A stretch of 64,000 bases of DNA from Anodontia alba (lineage: Eukaryota; Mollusca; Bivalvia; Lucinida; Lucinidae), in NCBI GenBank assembly GCA_964016985.1, contig OZ024821.1:123812035-123876034 (forward strand), given 5' to 3'. The stretch's first letter is position 1. Every line of letters begins with the position of its first letter. The notes beneath the pieces were generated by a model. It was given only the letters and a program-made list of their open reading frames with translations. It was not told the DNA's origin and searched no databases. A program made the translations under genes and the position numbers. Positions 42,201-51,536 of this stretch are shown in pieces.

Positions 42201-42429
42201 ATAGACTGGCTCCAGTCTCCAATGACTAAATATTTTTCTCATAATCCTGTTTGATAACCCGCTAAAATAAAACCAAAAAGATATCATGACTAAAAAGGCT
42301 GGTCACTAAAATGGCTGGTCACTCTATAGTCATGATATTACTTTGGTTTTATTTTAGTGGATTATTAAACAGATAATAATAATAATAAAAAAAAAAAAAA
42401 AATAGTCACTGGAGTCTGGAACCAGTCTA
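42201..42429 (+). mobile_element. MITE family F, copy 2
   Basis: TAGACTGGCTCCAGTCTCC and GGAGTCTGGAACCAGTCTA are inverted ends. AATGACTAAATATTTTTCTC and the central ACTAAAATGGCTGGTCACT palindrome match the copy at 8827. TCCA flanks both sides. Confidence 0.85.
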
Positions 42430-42723
42430 TCCACCATGCTGCTCAATTTCAACCACTGAGTACAAAGTTCCCTTTGTCCGTTCCGTCGGATTCTTAGAGG
42501 AATGTATTTTATCAGAATCTGATTATCAGTTACGTATATGAAGCTTTCCGATCCCCCGATGTTTTATTCATTCATATTTGGGCCAATTCTACTAAGATTA
42601 GATATTAAACATACTCCTTTTATATTCAAATTCGTCAGCAGGATAAGGGTTTTAAGAAGAAGAAGAAGAAGAAAAAAAAAAAACATGACTCACTGATCAA
42701 GCAGCGTCCTTCTTTAACTGCTT

Positions 42724-42808
42724 CATGACGTCTATACAACGTCGCCTCAACGTCGATGCAACGTCATGACGTTGCATCGACGTTGAGACGATGTTGTATA
42801 GACGTTGC
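42724..42808. mobile_element. CCCAG palindrome family 2, core only
   Basis: GACGTCTATACAACGTCGCC and AGACGATGTTGTATAGACGT are inverted with the perfect core GTCGATGCAACGTCATGACG. The CCCAG/CTGGG ends are absent. Confidence 0.75.
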
Positions 42809-43016
42809 TAGATCTCGTCCAAGAATTACTTCATTTTTCTCCGACACGTGGCGGATGGAAATGGACCGGAGGAACCAAATTTAGGATTGGACTCTAAAGT
42901 TATCAGGTTTTATGTGTTATATTTACTTTTTCTTCGATATTTAATGTTTTGTGCACAGCTGAGAGAATTTTTTACGCATACCCTCTGATTGGAAGGTGTT
43001 TAGAATGTATGATATT

Positions 43017-43683
43017 TTCAGCTATCTGGGCTATGAAATTCTTATTTAACATATTAAATAAGACGTACTGCAACCTACGTCCACGTTGAAATACATAAAA
43101 TGCTAAATTTCCCAAGGATTTGTTCCGGGGACTAAAATATTTGTGCCGAATATTACAAGCCCGACTGCCCCTTACGGAGCATTAACCCTTACGAGGACAA
43201 GAAAACCTATACATGATAAAGCGATTTTTACGGCAGTATAACGAAACTTTTATATGATTTTGCTCAAATAGAGAGCTTCAAATATATGCAAACATGGCAC
43301 ATCAAAACCATGTTGGCGAATGCTGTCTCATTTGCAAAACCTTTCATGGTGGTTGATTGTTTATATGCAAATGGATTTTTTTAAAACCTGTTTGGTCTAT
43401 GCGGCGCATTCAGATAATGACTAATGTTCCCATAAGTGATAGTCAGGCCTTTTAATCAGACACCTTACAGTTGGCTTTCTTGTCCCCGTAAGGATTAATT
43501 CCCCCGTAAGGGGTAGTCGGCCCCATAGGTTATATTCGGCATAAATATTTTAATCCCCGGAACAAATGCTTGGGAAATTTAGAATCTTGTGTATTTCGAC
43601 GTAGACGTACGTTGCGGTGCGCCTTATTTGATATGCTAAATAAGTACTTCATATAGTCTAGACAGCTGAAAATACCTTCATTT
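43017..43683. mobile_element. Foldback element with arms of about 200 bp
   Basis: The left arm (43017-43208: TTTCAGCTATCTGG, TTATTTAACATATTAAATAA, ATTTCCCAAGGATTTGTTCC, GGGACTAAAATATTTGTGCC, CCTTACGAGGACAAG) is matched in inverse order by 43477-43683 (CTTGTCCCCGTAAGG, GGCATAAATATTTTAATCCC, GGAACAAATGCTTGGGAAAT, TTATTTGATATGCTAAATAA, CAGCTGAAAATA). The arms are clearly diverged. The loop (43209-43476) is non-coding. Confidence 0.8.
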
Positions 43684-43876
43684 TGCACTGGAAAATAAAA
43701 GTCAAAATAGGAATTACGGACTACCCATCTCCGGGTGAAACTGAAATAAAATTTAGCCGCTTGTTTTTCCAAGCCCACATCTATCTTTTTCGACGTAGAT
43801 ATGAAAGTTGCTGGGAATGTTTTTTTTCTAAATATATCTATGAAATTGACTAAAAATCAACAGATCAAGAGAAACC

Positions 43877-44115
43877 GGCCCCAGTCAGCAAAACTACATC
43901 TAACCGTCATTGGACCGATATCTTTTGTATATCGGCTAGATAGCGTAAATGATATTGGACCGATATCATTTTGCCCATCGGCATTAAGTCGGACCGATAT
44001 CTTGTCGGATACACATCGGACCGATATCGGACAGATATCGCTTTAGTCAGCTATACGCTATCGGACCGACATTTCATCTACATCGGTCCGATATAAGACC
44101 GTCATCACTAAGGGG
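43877..44115. repeat. CCAGTCAGC element with TCGGACCGATATC iterons
   Basis: After CCCCAGTCAGCAAAACTACA come at least six copies of GGACCGATATC in both orientations, separated by about 20-40 bases, then CATCGGTCCGATATAAGACC. The left end resembles the CCCAG families but the core word is different. No clean right end is seen. Confidence 0.55.
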
Positions 44116-44636
44116 GTTATCCAACATTTTTCCCAATTTGCCTGATATCGTGTAGTTATCACCACGTGACGATTATACGATGACGTGACGATTATGGCAG
44201 AGAACTGACAAAATTTGTTCTCTGACTAAATATTAAAAATGTGATGATTCTAAGCTAGATATGAGAAAACATTTAGCAACTGACATCTGTTAGTGATGTA
44301 GCTATCAGATACAATTACTACATTGACTCTCAACAATGTTTCTATGAGCATATTATTCTCATTCTTTCAACTATCGAGTAACTTTTTCATTCAGTAAAGT
44401 TCTTGTTTACATTGTGAAATGTAATTTTCGTCGGTTGATTGCAAAGAATTAGACGAAAATTAATTTCCCCTGTTTAGTCAGCACACCCCTGACTAATATA
44501 AATGGCGTTTATGTATGCAAAGGTTTTCGTTCGAGGTCCTGGGAACTTGATGTGATGCCAAGTTTCATTCAGCCTCACGGTGCAGCCGACTGTAGACGCA
44601 ATTACGTTATAAGCTTTTATTTTGTTTTTCTTCAAT
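44116..44636. other. Non-coding stretch upstream of the DIRS-like gag
   Basis: No gene is recognised. GCACACCCC at 44481 has an inverse GGGGTGTGC at 47979 on the far side of the retrotransposon. The match is too short to call terminal repeats. Confidence 0.35.
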
Positions 44637-45162
44637 ATGGCGGAAAACTTAAATACATTGGAAATAAATGAACCATTAAAACAGTTGTTAAATGAAGTTA
44701 AAGGACAAAAACAAGAGTTGAATAGCCTAAAAGAAGAAGTTAGAGGTACATCAGTGTCTGTCTCTTCAGAAGTGAAAAAACTCAAAAAGGAAAAAGAGCT
44801 TAAATGGCGTTTTGAAGGACAAAGATTCAGTTCGTATTTAACAAGGAATTGGAAGATGGGCTTAAACAAGCTCTTTGGGCTTATAATAATAAGAAGGGAG
44901 ATTATTCGGTGGAATTTTTGAATGAGCTGCTTGACAAAATCAAGGAAAGGAACAAATTTATCCGTATTGCGGATTCTTCCGAAGGGGGCTGGGAAACTGT
45001 GAGACAATATGAAAGCAACCCCCTGGCTAGCGATTCCGAGGATGTCGCGTATTAGGAGAGCGGAAGCTCAAGCAATAAGGAAGAAGAAGACGAAAAGACC
45101 TAGCAGGTACAACAAGGCTAGGCCATTTTTTCCTAACACCACTAGTTCTTTCGGTGCTGCAG
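44637..45162 (+). pseudogene. DIRS-like Gag, N-terminal part, broken
   Basis: The ATG at 44637 (MAENLNTLEINEPLKQLLNE) opens a coiled-coil-like Lys/Glu-rich segment. The frame moves near 44822 into ELEDGLKQALWAYNNKKGDY, ERNKFIRIADSSEGGWETVR and QYESNPLASDSED, then moves again near 45040 into IRRAEAQAIRKKKTKRPSRY and ARPFFPNTTSSFGAA. It ends at the TIR element at 45163. The basic stretch before the break suits nucleic-acid binding by Gag. Confidence 0.75.
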
Positions 45163-45610
45163 CCTCGGGGGGTAACTTAGGGGTAATTTTGGTACGGGTG
45201 TGTGAGCCAGTATTTCAAAACCTACCCCATTCATATACCTGGCCTTCGAAAAAACGGACCCATTCATATACTTGATCATCCAAAATGTTGACCTATTCAT
45301 ATACTGCCCTTTGATTTTTTGTACCCAGTTTTTGCTGGTTATTACACAAATATCATAGTCAATTCATGTAATACCAAGAGAATAAGCAGTCTCGAAAAAT
45401 CTGAGCGAAAAATATGTGCATATACCAGGATGTCAGAAAAATGGGGCCTTTCACATAGGAATCCAGAAAAATGGGGCCATTCATATACTTTTTGTTGAAA
45501 AAAGGGGGCCAATCATATACCTGGCGGCTCTGAGAAAGGGGGCTATTCGGCACGCACATCCGTACTATGCCATATATAGGAAGTTACCCCCCCCCCCCCC
45601 CCCCCCGAGG
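45163..45610 (+). mobile_element. 448-bp TIR element inside gag, 6-bp target duplication
   Basis: It begins CCTCGGGGGGTAACTT and ends AAGTTACC plus a C-run and CCGAGG, inverted ends with the right one expanded by about 20 C. CTGCAG flanks both sides (45157-45162, 45611-45616). Removing the element and one CTGCAG restores one continuous Gag frame. Inside, CATTCATATAC or close variants recur (45226, 45261, 45294, 45478, 45515). The long open frame across it (45416-45925) joins element sequence to gag in the wrong frame and is not a gene. Superfamily not assigned. Confidence 0.85.
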
Positions 45611-45834
45611 CTGCAGCGCCAGCAGGGGCATCTTCCTCTCTATCATCGGGACGAAATCCAGTCTTACCAACATTTCAAGTCAGACAGGATTATTCCTTTC
45701 GTCCCTACCCAAGTACATCAACACAGGGACCATTCACCGGAGCCTGTTTCGCCTGTGGCGATTTCACTCACTTCAGGAGAAATTGTCCCTTCGTTGGAGC
45801 TGAGCAACATAACTCCACAGCCGTCAAGAAGTGA
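45611..45834 (+). pseudogene. DIRS-like Gag, C-terminal part with CCHC zinc knuckle
   Basis: In the frame that continues from before the insert, a Ser/Pro-rich linker is followed by CFACGDFTHFRRNC at 45745-45786: C-x2-C-x4-H-x4-C, a retroviral-type zinc knuckle that binds nucleic acid. A stop follows at 45832. The frame has no ATG and depends on the N-terminal part. Confidence 0.8.
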
Positions 45835-45925
45835 CTTTGATCAGACAGTCCACGTTGATAGGAACGCCGAAACATTTAAAGATGAGTATTTTTCTGATAT
45901 TTATTTGATACAAATTCCGATTTAA

Positions 45926-47614
45926 CACGATTTCTATGAATATGAGCAAGGGCAAAAAGACATAATTGTTAAAAGGCGTTTAAAAGCAAATATACAGTTA
46001 TGGAAAAACATAAATGCAAATTCATTTGTTATAGATACTATTGAGAATGGCTATAAAGTTCCATTCTTTTCCAAACCGTCATCCTGTTTCATGAAGAATA
46101 ATAGATCAGCACTTTCGGAGTATGATTTCGTCTCTGGTGCGATTCAAGATTTACTGCAGAAGGGTTTAATTGAAAAATGTGGGTCAGCGCCTTATGTAGT
46201 TAATCCACTGTCTGTTTCGATTCCTAGTAACGGTAAAAAACGTTTGATTTTGGATTTAAGGACCGTAAACAGACATATCTGGAAGCAGACTGTGAAATAT
46301 GAAGATCTCAGAATTGCGTTGTCATATTTAGAGTCAGGGGACTGGATGATCAAATTTGACATACATTCTGCTTATCATTTTATTGATATATATTATCCAC
46401 CTACTACATATTTAGGTTTCTCATGGCCTAATGATCAAGGAGACACTTGCTATTACACTTTCTTAGTTCTTCCTTTCGGTATCCGGTCAGCACCTTATCT
46501 GTATTCTAAGGTTACTCGCCCACTGATTGCAAAGTGGCGGGGCGAAGGGAAAAGGGCGATAATGTATCTTGATGATGGCTTCGCTTGCGGAAAAGGAAAT
46601 GAATATATGCAGAGAGTGTCTAGAGACATTAAAAATGATTTATTGTTGTCCGGTTTTGTTCCGAAAGTGGACAAGTCCTGTTGGGAACCAATGCAGCAGC
46701 TGACATGGCTTGGTGCTGACTTGGATTCAGAACAGTTTTCTATCAGTATTCCATCTAAGAGAATAGAGAAATTACTTGAATGCATGCAGCGTTTGCAGGG
46801 TAGCATTATAAACAATAAACATGTGCAGGTTCGCTCGGTCGCTAGTGTAGTGGGTCAAATTATATCGATGGGTATTGTTGTTGGTAGCGTAAGTCAAATC
46901 ATGACAAGGAGTTTGAGCATAGATATATTGAATGCTCGTACGTGGAATTCATATATCAACCTGTCCTCGGAAAGCATGGAGCAGCTTCTTTTTTGGCAGA
47001 GGAATATTACCAAGATTAATTCTAGGAGGTTAAAAGAAATTCATGTAATGTCAAAGTTGGTTTATTCAGATGCCAGTGGAACAGGCTACGCGGGTTATGA
47101 GGTACATACAATTAATGGTGTTGCGCACGGTATGTGGTCTCCTGAAGAGAGATGTCAATCCTCCACATGGAGGGAGTTAGTTGCAGTTCAAAGAGTGTTG
47201 AAATCACTCAAGAACAGTTTGGCAAATCATAGAGTCAAATGTTTTACTGATAATAAGAACGTGTGTAGTATAGTTCAGAAGGGATCCATGAGGCCATTCC
47301 TGCAGGAAATAGCCTTGGACATATTCAGTTTTTGCAGCCGTCACTGTATTTCTATTGAACCCGAGTGGCTAGCTCGGAAGTTAAACGAAAGGGCCGATTC
47401 CTTATCTCGTGTGGTCGATAAGGATGACTGGGGTATCAGTCATGAGTTGTTTCAGTCATTACAAAATAGATGGGGCAAGACGGAAGTAGACTGGTTTGCT
47501 TCCAGTCACGATGCAAAACTTCCTCATTTTTACTCCCGCTTTTGGCAGGTGCTGATGCCTTTACAGAGAATTGGGGAAAGGTTTTTGGCTTCTTTAATCC
47601 CCCTATTTGCTTAA
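45926..47614 (+). CDS. DIRS-like reverse transcriptase and RNase H
   Basis: The frame is open from 45926. The first ATG is at 46091, but conserved sequence (KRRLKANIQLWKNI, NGYKVPFFSKPSS) lies upstream, so the original start was earlier. Residues counted from 46091: fingers LILDLRTVNR (52-61), catalytic Asp 90 in MIKFDIHSAYHF (motif A), LPFG (127-130), and YLDD (159-162, motif C). RNase H carries Asp 327 (YSDAS), Glu 362 (TWRE), Asp 387 (FTDN) and Asp 436 (ERADS), all four acidic residues. VDWFASSHDAKLPHFYSRFW (467-486) is a DIRS-type region. The frame is lost after W485-Q486 near 47550. The C-terminal continuation is in another frame. The catalytic core looks intact. Confidence 0.85.
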   Translation, partial: HDFYEYEQGQKDIIVKRRLKANIQLWKNINANSFVIDTIENGYKVPFFSKPSSCFMKNNRSALSEYDFVSGAIQDLLQKGLIEKCGSAPYVVNPLSVSIPSNGKKRLILDLRTVNRHIWKQTVKYEDLRIALSYLESGDWMIKFDIHSAYHFIDIYYPPTTYLGFSWPNDQGDTCYYTFLVLPFGIRSAPYLYSKVTRPLIAKWRGEGKRAIMYLDDGFACGKGNEYMQRVSRDIKNDLLLSGFVPKVDKSCWEPMQQLTWLGADLDSEQFSISIPSKRIEKLLECMQRLQGSIINNKHVQVRSVASVVGQIISMGIVVGSVSQIMTRSLSIDILNARTWNSYINLSSESMEQLLFWQRNITKINSRRLKEIHVMSKLVYSDASGTGYAGYEVHTINGVAHGMWSPEERCQSSTWRELVAVQRVLKSLKNSLANHRVKCFTDNKNVCSIVQKGSMRPFLQEIALDIFSFCSRHCISIEPEWLARKLNERADSLSRVVDKDDWGISHELFQSLQNRWGKTEVDWFASSHDAKLPHFYSRFWQVLMPLQRIGERFLASLIPLFA

Positions 47615-47862
47615 TTACGCGCGTTTTAAAGCAGATGGAACAACAACGTGCGTCTGGAATAATGGTTATTCCTTTCTGGAAATCGGCGCCGTTTTGGCCC
47701 CTAATTCACTCAAATAAGGAAGGATTTATTTCTAACGTTGTCGACTGGGTCGACCTTCCAACTTCTAAGCGATTTTACTCGGCATGCAAAAACGGGTTGG
47801 GAATGTTTGGCAATAAAGACTTGAAATTCCGCATGCTAGCACTGTATATAAGCTTTAGTTAA
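47549..47862 (+). pseudogene. C-terminal continuation of the DIRS-like polyprotein, shifted frame
   Basis: After the frameshift the sequence continues GADAFTENWGKVFGFFNPPI, LITRVLKQMEQQRASGIMVI and PFWKSAPFWPLIHS, then FGNKDLKFRMLALYISFS with a stop at 47862. One missing base near 47550 would explain the shift. No recombinase follows. Confidence 0.75.
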
Positions 47863-48502
47863 CAGCTAATATCGCTTTAATCTGACATGTAGCGGGTTAC
47901 TTTGATATGTTCCTGTGTGTCAAGTTCTGATGATGCGGAAAATTTTTATTGTTTTTTTTTCAAATTAAATACCCTGGGGTGTGCCGTTTCAGCTTTGACA
48001 TATACATTTGACAAGGTGATTACAGAATTAATTATACAGTCGTTGTTTCATTTCTAAATGTTTCCGTTTTTGAACGGAAAGCGTCTTCAGAGTGTTTGTC
48101 CTAGGGTACAACGGTGTGCTGAGTGGTTCTGGGGGAACTTAGTTTACAACCGTATGAATGAGCGTACCAGATCACGCTGAATTTTTCATGGCGTATACTG
48201 TTCAAAATTATTAAGACTAGGGCAAACAGCATTGATGAACTTTTGATCAGTGTATGGATACTTGAATAATATGATGAATGACACTTCATTTAGTACTCCC
48301 TGTCAAGTGAACCCTAAGAAACGCGAACTGCCTTCTCCAGAAGATAGACACAAAGAAAAACAGAATTCATTCTGGGTCTATGTCTGAGTCTGATTAAGGC
48401 ATGTCTGCTTCTACTTCTGATATGATGGCTGCAAGCACTGATCCACAGGTATTAAGGGAGCGTACCAACCCAGCTCATCTTCGATGATATTCACTTACAG
48501 CA
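47863..48502. other. Non-coding stretch after the DIRS-like element
   Basis: No recombinase motif, gene or array is recognised in either strand. The sequence may be decayed element. Confidence 0.4.
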
Positions 48503-48675
48503 GATTATTTTTCTTATTTCTGGTTGAAAACATAGATTGTGGTTACCGAGGCGGTTCTAACGAGTACCCACAATCGATATTTCAAAAATAAGAAAAATAT
48601 TACAGTTTTACATCTTAATATTTCCATATTGTCAGCGGTAAAATTTACAATGTATTTGTATAGGCGTGTTTTCGA
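48503..48675 (+). mobile_element. MITE family A, 5'-truncated and diverged copy
   Basis: It starts at the ATTTTTCTTATTTCTG arm. The left half of the palindrome is shortened (CATAGATTGTGGTTACCGAG), then GGCGGTTCTAACGAGTACCC, AAATAAGAAAAATATTACAG and TTGTATAGGCGTGTTTTCGA. A G-run (48676-48707) follows where the last bases should be. Confidence 0.75.
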
Positions 48676-49039
48676 GGGGGGGGGGGGGGGGGTGGGGGGG
48701 GGGAGAGAGGATTCTTACTCAGAAAATGGGATCTGGAATTTTCTGGGGGAAAGTAACAGGACTATAATACCGACAAATACCTTTTTTCTCAGTTTATACA
48801 TGTACCAACGAATACCCTTTTTCTCAGTTATTTTTTTTCTGTTATTTATGCTTGACTAACAGCGAATTTATAACAAACCATTGCTAATTAATGCAAAGCT
48901 GTCGAGGCAAATCTTCTGCTATCTCAGTTTGTGATAATTAATAATGTTTTAAAAATAATGCGAGCACTGATTCTGGATCTGCTAAATGTTTCACATGACT
49001 GTAAATTATGTCTGGGTATTAAAATGTAAGTTTTTTTTG

Positions 49040-49109
<70 letters not shown>

Positions 49110-49202
49110 ATATCCACGGCTAGTAATCTCGTCACTCATGGCCAATTGTTATGCAAAGAAATAAGTGACGCGAATATCCGGACATGAGAAGCGCGAGCTT
49201 AT
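48676..49202. other. G-run, (AC)n microsatellite and non-coding sequence
   Basis: Poly-G with a few T/A at 48676-48707. (AC)n of about 68 bases at 49041-49108. No gene is seen. Confidence 0.7.
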
Positions 49203-49850
49203 CTGTCTCCATGTGTCCATGTAAGGTCTGTGTTATTTCCTGAATGTTTGTCTTACTTTTTCTCCTCTGATTCTCCTTGCAATGTTAAGCAAATTGAGTT
49301 GATAAGATGAGGTGCAGATGTATAGGACGAAAAATCCAAACTCTCTCTCTCTCTCTCTCCGTCGCCGACGCCAACGGGATCCGTCCCAAAAACACAATAT
49401 ACCCCACCCCTCTCTTCGATAGAGGTGGGGCGGGGGAGGTGGGATATAATGACCACGAGTGTAAGGTAATGTTTATCATACAACAGATTGGATATTATTG
49501 ACTTTAAAGCTGACAATTATTCAACAGAAAATGCATAGTTTTCACGGAAGTCGTCATGACGTTATTTGACCAAAGTGTTATGTAACGTGTGTGGTCATAC
49601 GAGTTTTATGACTGAACGTTATCCACTGTTTAAGCGCCTTTATCATATGATAAGGTAAATTTCAGAATATAGTCTGCTACCTGGGGGCGGGTGTGTGTGG
49701 GGGGGGGGGGGGGGGGGGGTGGGGGGGGATGGAGGGCCTCCCCCGAGTCTGCTACAAATCTGCTTTCGGAACGTAAAAGCTTTACAATATGTACCTGATA
49801 CCCTCTCTCACCTAGATCTATGGTTGATAGCTTAAATACATGAAATGTCC
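49203..49850 (+). repeat. Segmental duplicate, copy 2 (partner 40196-40765)
   Basis: It matches copy 1 throughout. Here the CT run is shorter (49340-49358), the G run (49698-49728) is longer, and an extra stretch GAGGGCCTCCCCCGAGTCTG to ACAATATGTACC (49732-49795) lies before the shared ATACCCTCTC end. Confidence 0.9.
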
Positions 49851-50155
49851 ATACAAAACACTACTTGATCGAAAAGAAATGAACAACGAAAGCTAATTTA
49901 ACAGTGGGCTACTCTCTGCCGAGTAAATGTTTTGAAATCTTTTTACAATATGTATGTTCTATTATTGATTTTTTTTTTTACCTTATCCTTCAATACAGTT
50001 GATACCTGTTGCGTGGGAGAATACACGGTTTGACATTGCATTATATATGCGGATGATACGATACTGTTTGCTGAAACAAGTGAGGATCTACAGTTCGCAC
50101 TAAATGTTTTCGAAAATTATTGCAAAGAGTGGATGTTAACTGTAAACGCACAAAA

Positions 50156-50195
<40 letters not shown>

Positions 50196-50608
50196 GATCT
50201 TTGGTAGAGGGAGGCCTAAACAAAATTGAAATTTCGTACTCAGTAATAGTCATATAGAAATAGTAAATCATTTCAAAAACCTAGGTATCATTTTCTCACG
50301 GGGTGGGTCGTTCGCCAAGACATTAAAGAATAATACCGAACAAGCAATTAAAGCAATGGCCGTTCTTCGACGGAAGATTAAAACATTAAATTTGTCTATT
50401 GATTTACAGACAGATTTGTTCAACAAAATGATAAAGCCAATTTTGCTTTTTGTTGCGAAATGTGGGGTTATTGTAACACTAAACAAATCGAAAGGGTCCA
50501 GCTACAGTTTTTAAAATCAATCTTTAACCTAAAACAGTCCACCCCAAAAATTATGGTGTATGGAGAATTTGGAGTTTATCCCCTTGAAGTAGACATAATT
50601 ACAAGAAT

Positions 50609-50888
50609 CATTACGAAAACATGCCTATTCAAATATACTGAAAAGTTAATCACCGAAAAATTAAAAATTTTCAGACAAAAAATTCAAATATTTTTCATAT
50701 TTCTGCTCAAAACATAGATTGTGGGTACTCGTTAGAACCGCCTCGCAGAGGCGGTTCTAACGAATACCCACGATCTATGTTTTTGAGCAGAAATAAGAAA
50801 AATAATGTATACCCCTGCAAACCCCAGTTTTACTGTATAAAAGTGGGGTTTAAGGGGGTCAAAATTATATAGGCATGTTTTCATGATG
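50609..50888 (-). mobile_element. MITE family A, copy 9, inside the LINE frame
   Basis: The ends are CATTACGAAAAC and GTTTTCATGATG. Full palindrome AACCGCCTCGCAGAGGCGGT. Left flank ACAAGAAT, right flank GATATCTT. Deleting exactly this interval joins the LINE codons as T-R-M-I-S-Y-W-T-R-L, so the insertion left no duplicated target bases. Confidence 0.95.
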
Positions 50889-51255
50889 GATATCTTATTG
50901 GACTAGACTCATAGAACCGGACACGATGAAGTTTTCTAATTTATTTTACAAGCGTTTGTTTAACAGTACTTCAGAGAAAAAATCGGCATGGCTAGGATAT
51001 ATTAAACGTATCGTAGAAAATTGTGGGTTTAGCGGGAAATGGGCGGCCCAAAGAGTAGAAAATACGCGATGGTTTGTTCAAAGTATTAAGCAAAAAGTAA
51101 AAGACTTGTATGTAACCGAGTGGTTCTTTACTGTTACCAACAGTTCTTCATGTATGAACTACCGACTTTACAAGGAAAATATTGCTTTAGAATGTTATTT
51201 ATTAAAAGTGCCTTATGAATGGAAAAGAAATTTATGCTTATTTCGTACCAGAAAT

Positions 51256-51536
51256 CATCACGAAAACATACCTATATAATTTTGACCCCCCCTTAAACCC
51301 CACTTTTATATAGTAAAACTGGGGTTTACAGGGGTATACATTATTTTTCATATTTCTGCTCAAAACATAGATTGTGGGTACTCATTAGAACCGCCTCGCC
51401 GAGGCGGTTCTAACGAGTACCCACAATCTATGTTTTGAGCAGAAATATGAAAAATATTAAAATTTTTTTATCTGAAAATTTTCCTTTTTTGGTCGTAAAA
51501 TTTTCAATATATTTGAATAGGAGTGTTTTCGTAATG
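51256..51536 (+). mobile_element. MITE family A, copy 10, inside the LINE frame
   Basis: The ends are CATCACGAAAAC and GTTTTCGTAATG. Perfect palindrome AACCGCCTCGCCGAGGCGGT. Left flank CCAGAAAT, right flank CATCGTTT. Deleting exactly this interval joins the LINE codons as R-N-H-R-L-A-V-E-T-G, again with no duplicated target bases. Confidence 0.95.

Larger units (their letters stand above)
44637..47862 (+). mobile_element. DIRS-like retrotransposon, degraded
   Basis: The order is Gag-like with a zinc knuckle, then reverse transcriptase with RNase H, same strand. The RT sequence style (L-I-L-D-L-R, D-W-M-I-K-F-D-I-H-S-A-Y-H, V-D-W-F-A-S-S) is that of DIRS-group elements. I find no tyrosine recombinase or methyltransferase downstream and no certain terminal repeats, so the element is truncated. 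At least three frameshifts and one inserted TIR element break it. Confidence 0.8.

Noticed and set aside
44474..45007. 177-codon minus-strand open frame
   Set aside because: Shadow of the gag coding strand. The plus strand carries the recognisable Gag words.
45416..45925. 169-codon open frame
   Set aside because: It crosses the right end of the inserted TIR element and its poly-C, then reads gag in the wrong frame. The zinc knuckle is in another frame.
44481..47989. Terminal repeats of the DIRS-like element (GCACACCCC / GGGGTGTGC)
   Set aside because: Only 9 bases match. Chance is a sufficient explanation.
47863..48502. Tyrosine recombinase of the DIRS-like element
   Set aside because: I looked for R...H-x-x-R...Y context on both strands and saw none.
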